From Halieaceae bacterium (GTDB taxonomy: Bacteria > Pseudomonadota > Gammaproteobacteria > Pseudomonadales > Halieaceae): DNA of 6,622 nt. A program made the position numbers and the translations under genes. The DNA lies in assembly GCA_011523115.1 (NCBI GenBank), contig WTHO01000140.1, positions 1 through 6,622 of the forward strand, in the 5' to 3' direction. Below are positions 6,314 through 6,622 of this stretch, piece after piece (the first letter of the stretch is position 1; each line of letters begins with the position of its first letter). The notes below the pieces were generated by a model. It ran no database searches. It saw only the letters and a list, made by a program, of their open reading frames with translations, and was not told where the DNA came from.

Positions 6314-6318
6314 GGAGG
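6314..6318 (+). promoter_or_regulatory. Ribosome binding site that decides the GTG start of trmL
   Basis: GGAGG stands 8 nt before GTG at 6327, in the 19-nt gap after the ppc stop codon. No in-frame ATG lies near the beginning of the conserved domain, so this site supports GTG initiation. Confidence 0.8.
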
Positions 6319-6326
6319 GCTACGCT

Positions 6327-6622
6327 GTGAAAGGAGCTTTACACGTCGTGCTCTGTCAGCCGGAGATCCCGCCTAATACCGGCAATATCATCAGGCTCTG
6401 TGCCAATACGGGTGCCGCTCTGCATCTGATCGAACCCCTGGGTTTTGAGTTTGACGACGCCCGCCTGCGGCGCGCAGGGCTGGATTATCGGGAGTTTGCC
6501 AAGGTTCAGATTTGGCAGGATTTTGAAAGTTACCGCAGTGACCATCCAGACCGACGGATCATTGCGATTGAGACCTCGGGACCGCAGTCTTATTCTACCT
6601 TCCGCTATGAGAGCGGGGATGC
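6327..6622 (+). CDS. trmL: tRNA (cytidine(34)-2'-O)-methyltransferase TrmL, N-terminal part (cut by window end)
   Basis: TrmL (YibK) transfers a methyl group from S-adenosylmethionine to the 2'-O of the wobble nucleotide of certain tRNA-Leu isoacceptors. It is a small SPOUT-class enzyme with a knotted fold, usually about 155 residues. Ninety-eight codons are visible from GTG 6327 and the frame stays open to the end. The beginning (HVVLCQPEIPPNTGNIIRLC, then ANTGA) closely matches E. coli TrmL, as do LHLIEPLGF, RLRRAGLDY and EF. The C-terminal knot with the methyl-donor site (in relatives the GPETxG and SLNLSN-like motifs) lies outside the window, so activity cannot be checked here. A GGAGG 8 nt upstream supports the GTG start. 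The gene probably shares the ppc transcript; no functional link between the two is evident. Confidence 0.93.
   Translation, partial: MKGALHVVLCQPEIPPNTGNIIRLCANTGAALHLIEPLGFEFDDARLRRAGLDYREFAKVQIWQDFESYRSDHPDRRIIAIETSGPQSYSTFRYESGD

Overview
The window is a compact central-carbon cluster from a Gammaproteobacterium. Gene order is zwf (3' part) > pgl >, < gap, hexR > ppc > trmL (5' part) >. The protein signatures point to a lineage related to Pseudomonas or to the marine OM60/NOR5 (Halieaceae) and Cellvibrionales-like groups. The evidence is a HexR regulator next to a Pseudomonas Gap1-like GAPDH, a DevB-type 6-phosphogluconolactonase overlapping zwf, and E. coli-like PEP carboxylase and TrmL. 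The placement below class level is inference; no marker gene fixes it. Gene density is high, and codon use looks uniform by eye. I see no mobile element, CRISPR array, rRNA or tRNA.

Layout: 1-1429 carries the C-terminal half of glucose-6-phosphate dehydrogenase and, overlapping its stop codon, 6-phosphogluconolactonase. These are the first two steps from glucose-6-phosphate to 6-phosphogluconate. At 1430-1504 the genes converge, with a clear intrinsic terminator for gap, which is read from the minus strand (2539 down to 1505). The 258 bp between the divergent gap and hexR starts (2540-2797) is AT-rich in its middle part. It holds a near-ideal HexR box, a second degenerate box 52 bp away, candidate promoters for both genes and a hairpin in the hexR leader. 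Then come hexR (2798-3658), ppc (3692-6307) and the start of trmL (6327 to the window end), all on the plus strand with gaps of 33 and 19 nt and Shine-Dalgarno sequences before ppc and trmL. They could form one transcript.

How the genes work together: in characterised relatives HexR is an RpiR-family regulator that responds to the Entner-Doudoroff intermediate KDPG and controls zwf, edd and gap-type genes. Here it sits between its likely targets and next to its own likely operators. The arrangement links glucose-6-phosphate oxidation (zwf-pgl), triose-phosphate flow (gap) and anaplerotic oxaloacetate production (ppc). The least ordinary point is ppc directly behind hexR, which could place PEP carboxylase under HexR autoregulation. 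I found no evidence of a previously undescribed system; the interest is mainly regulatory.
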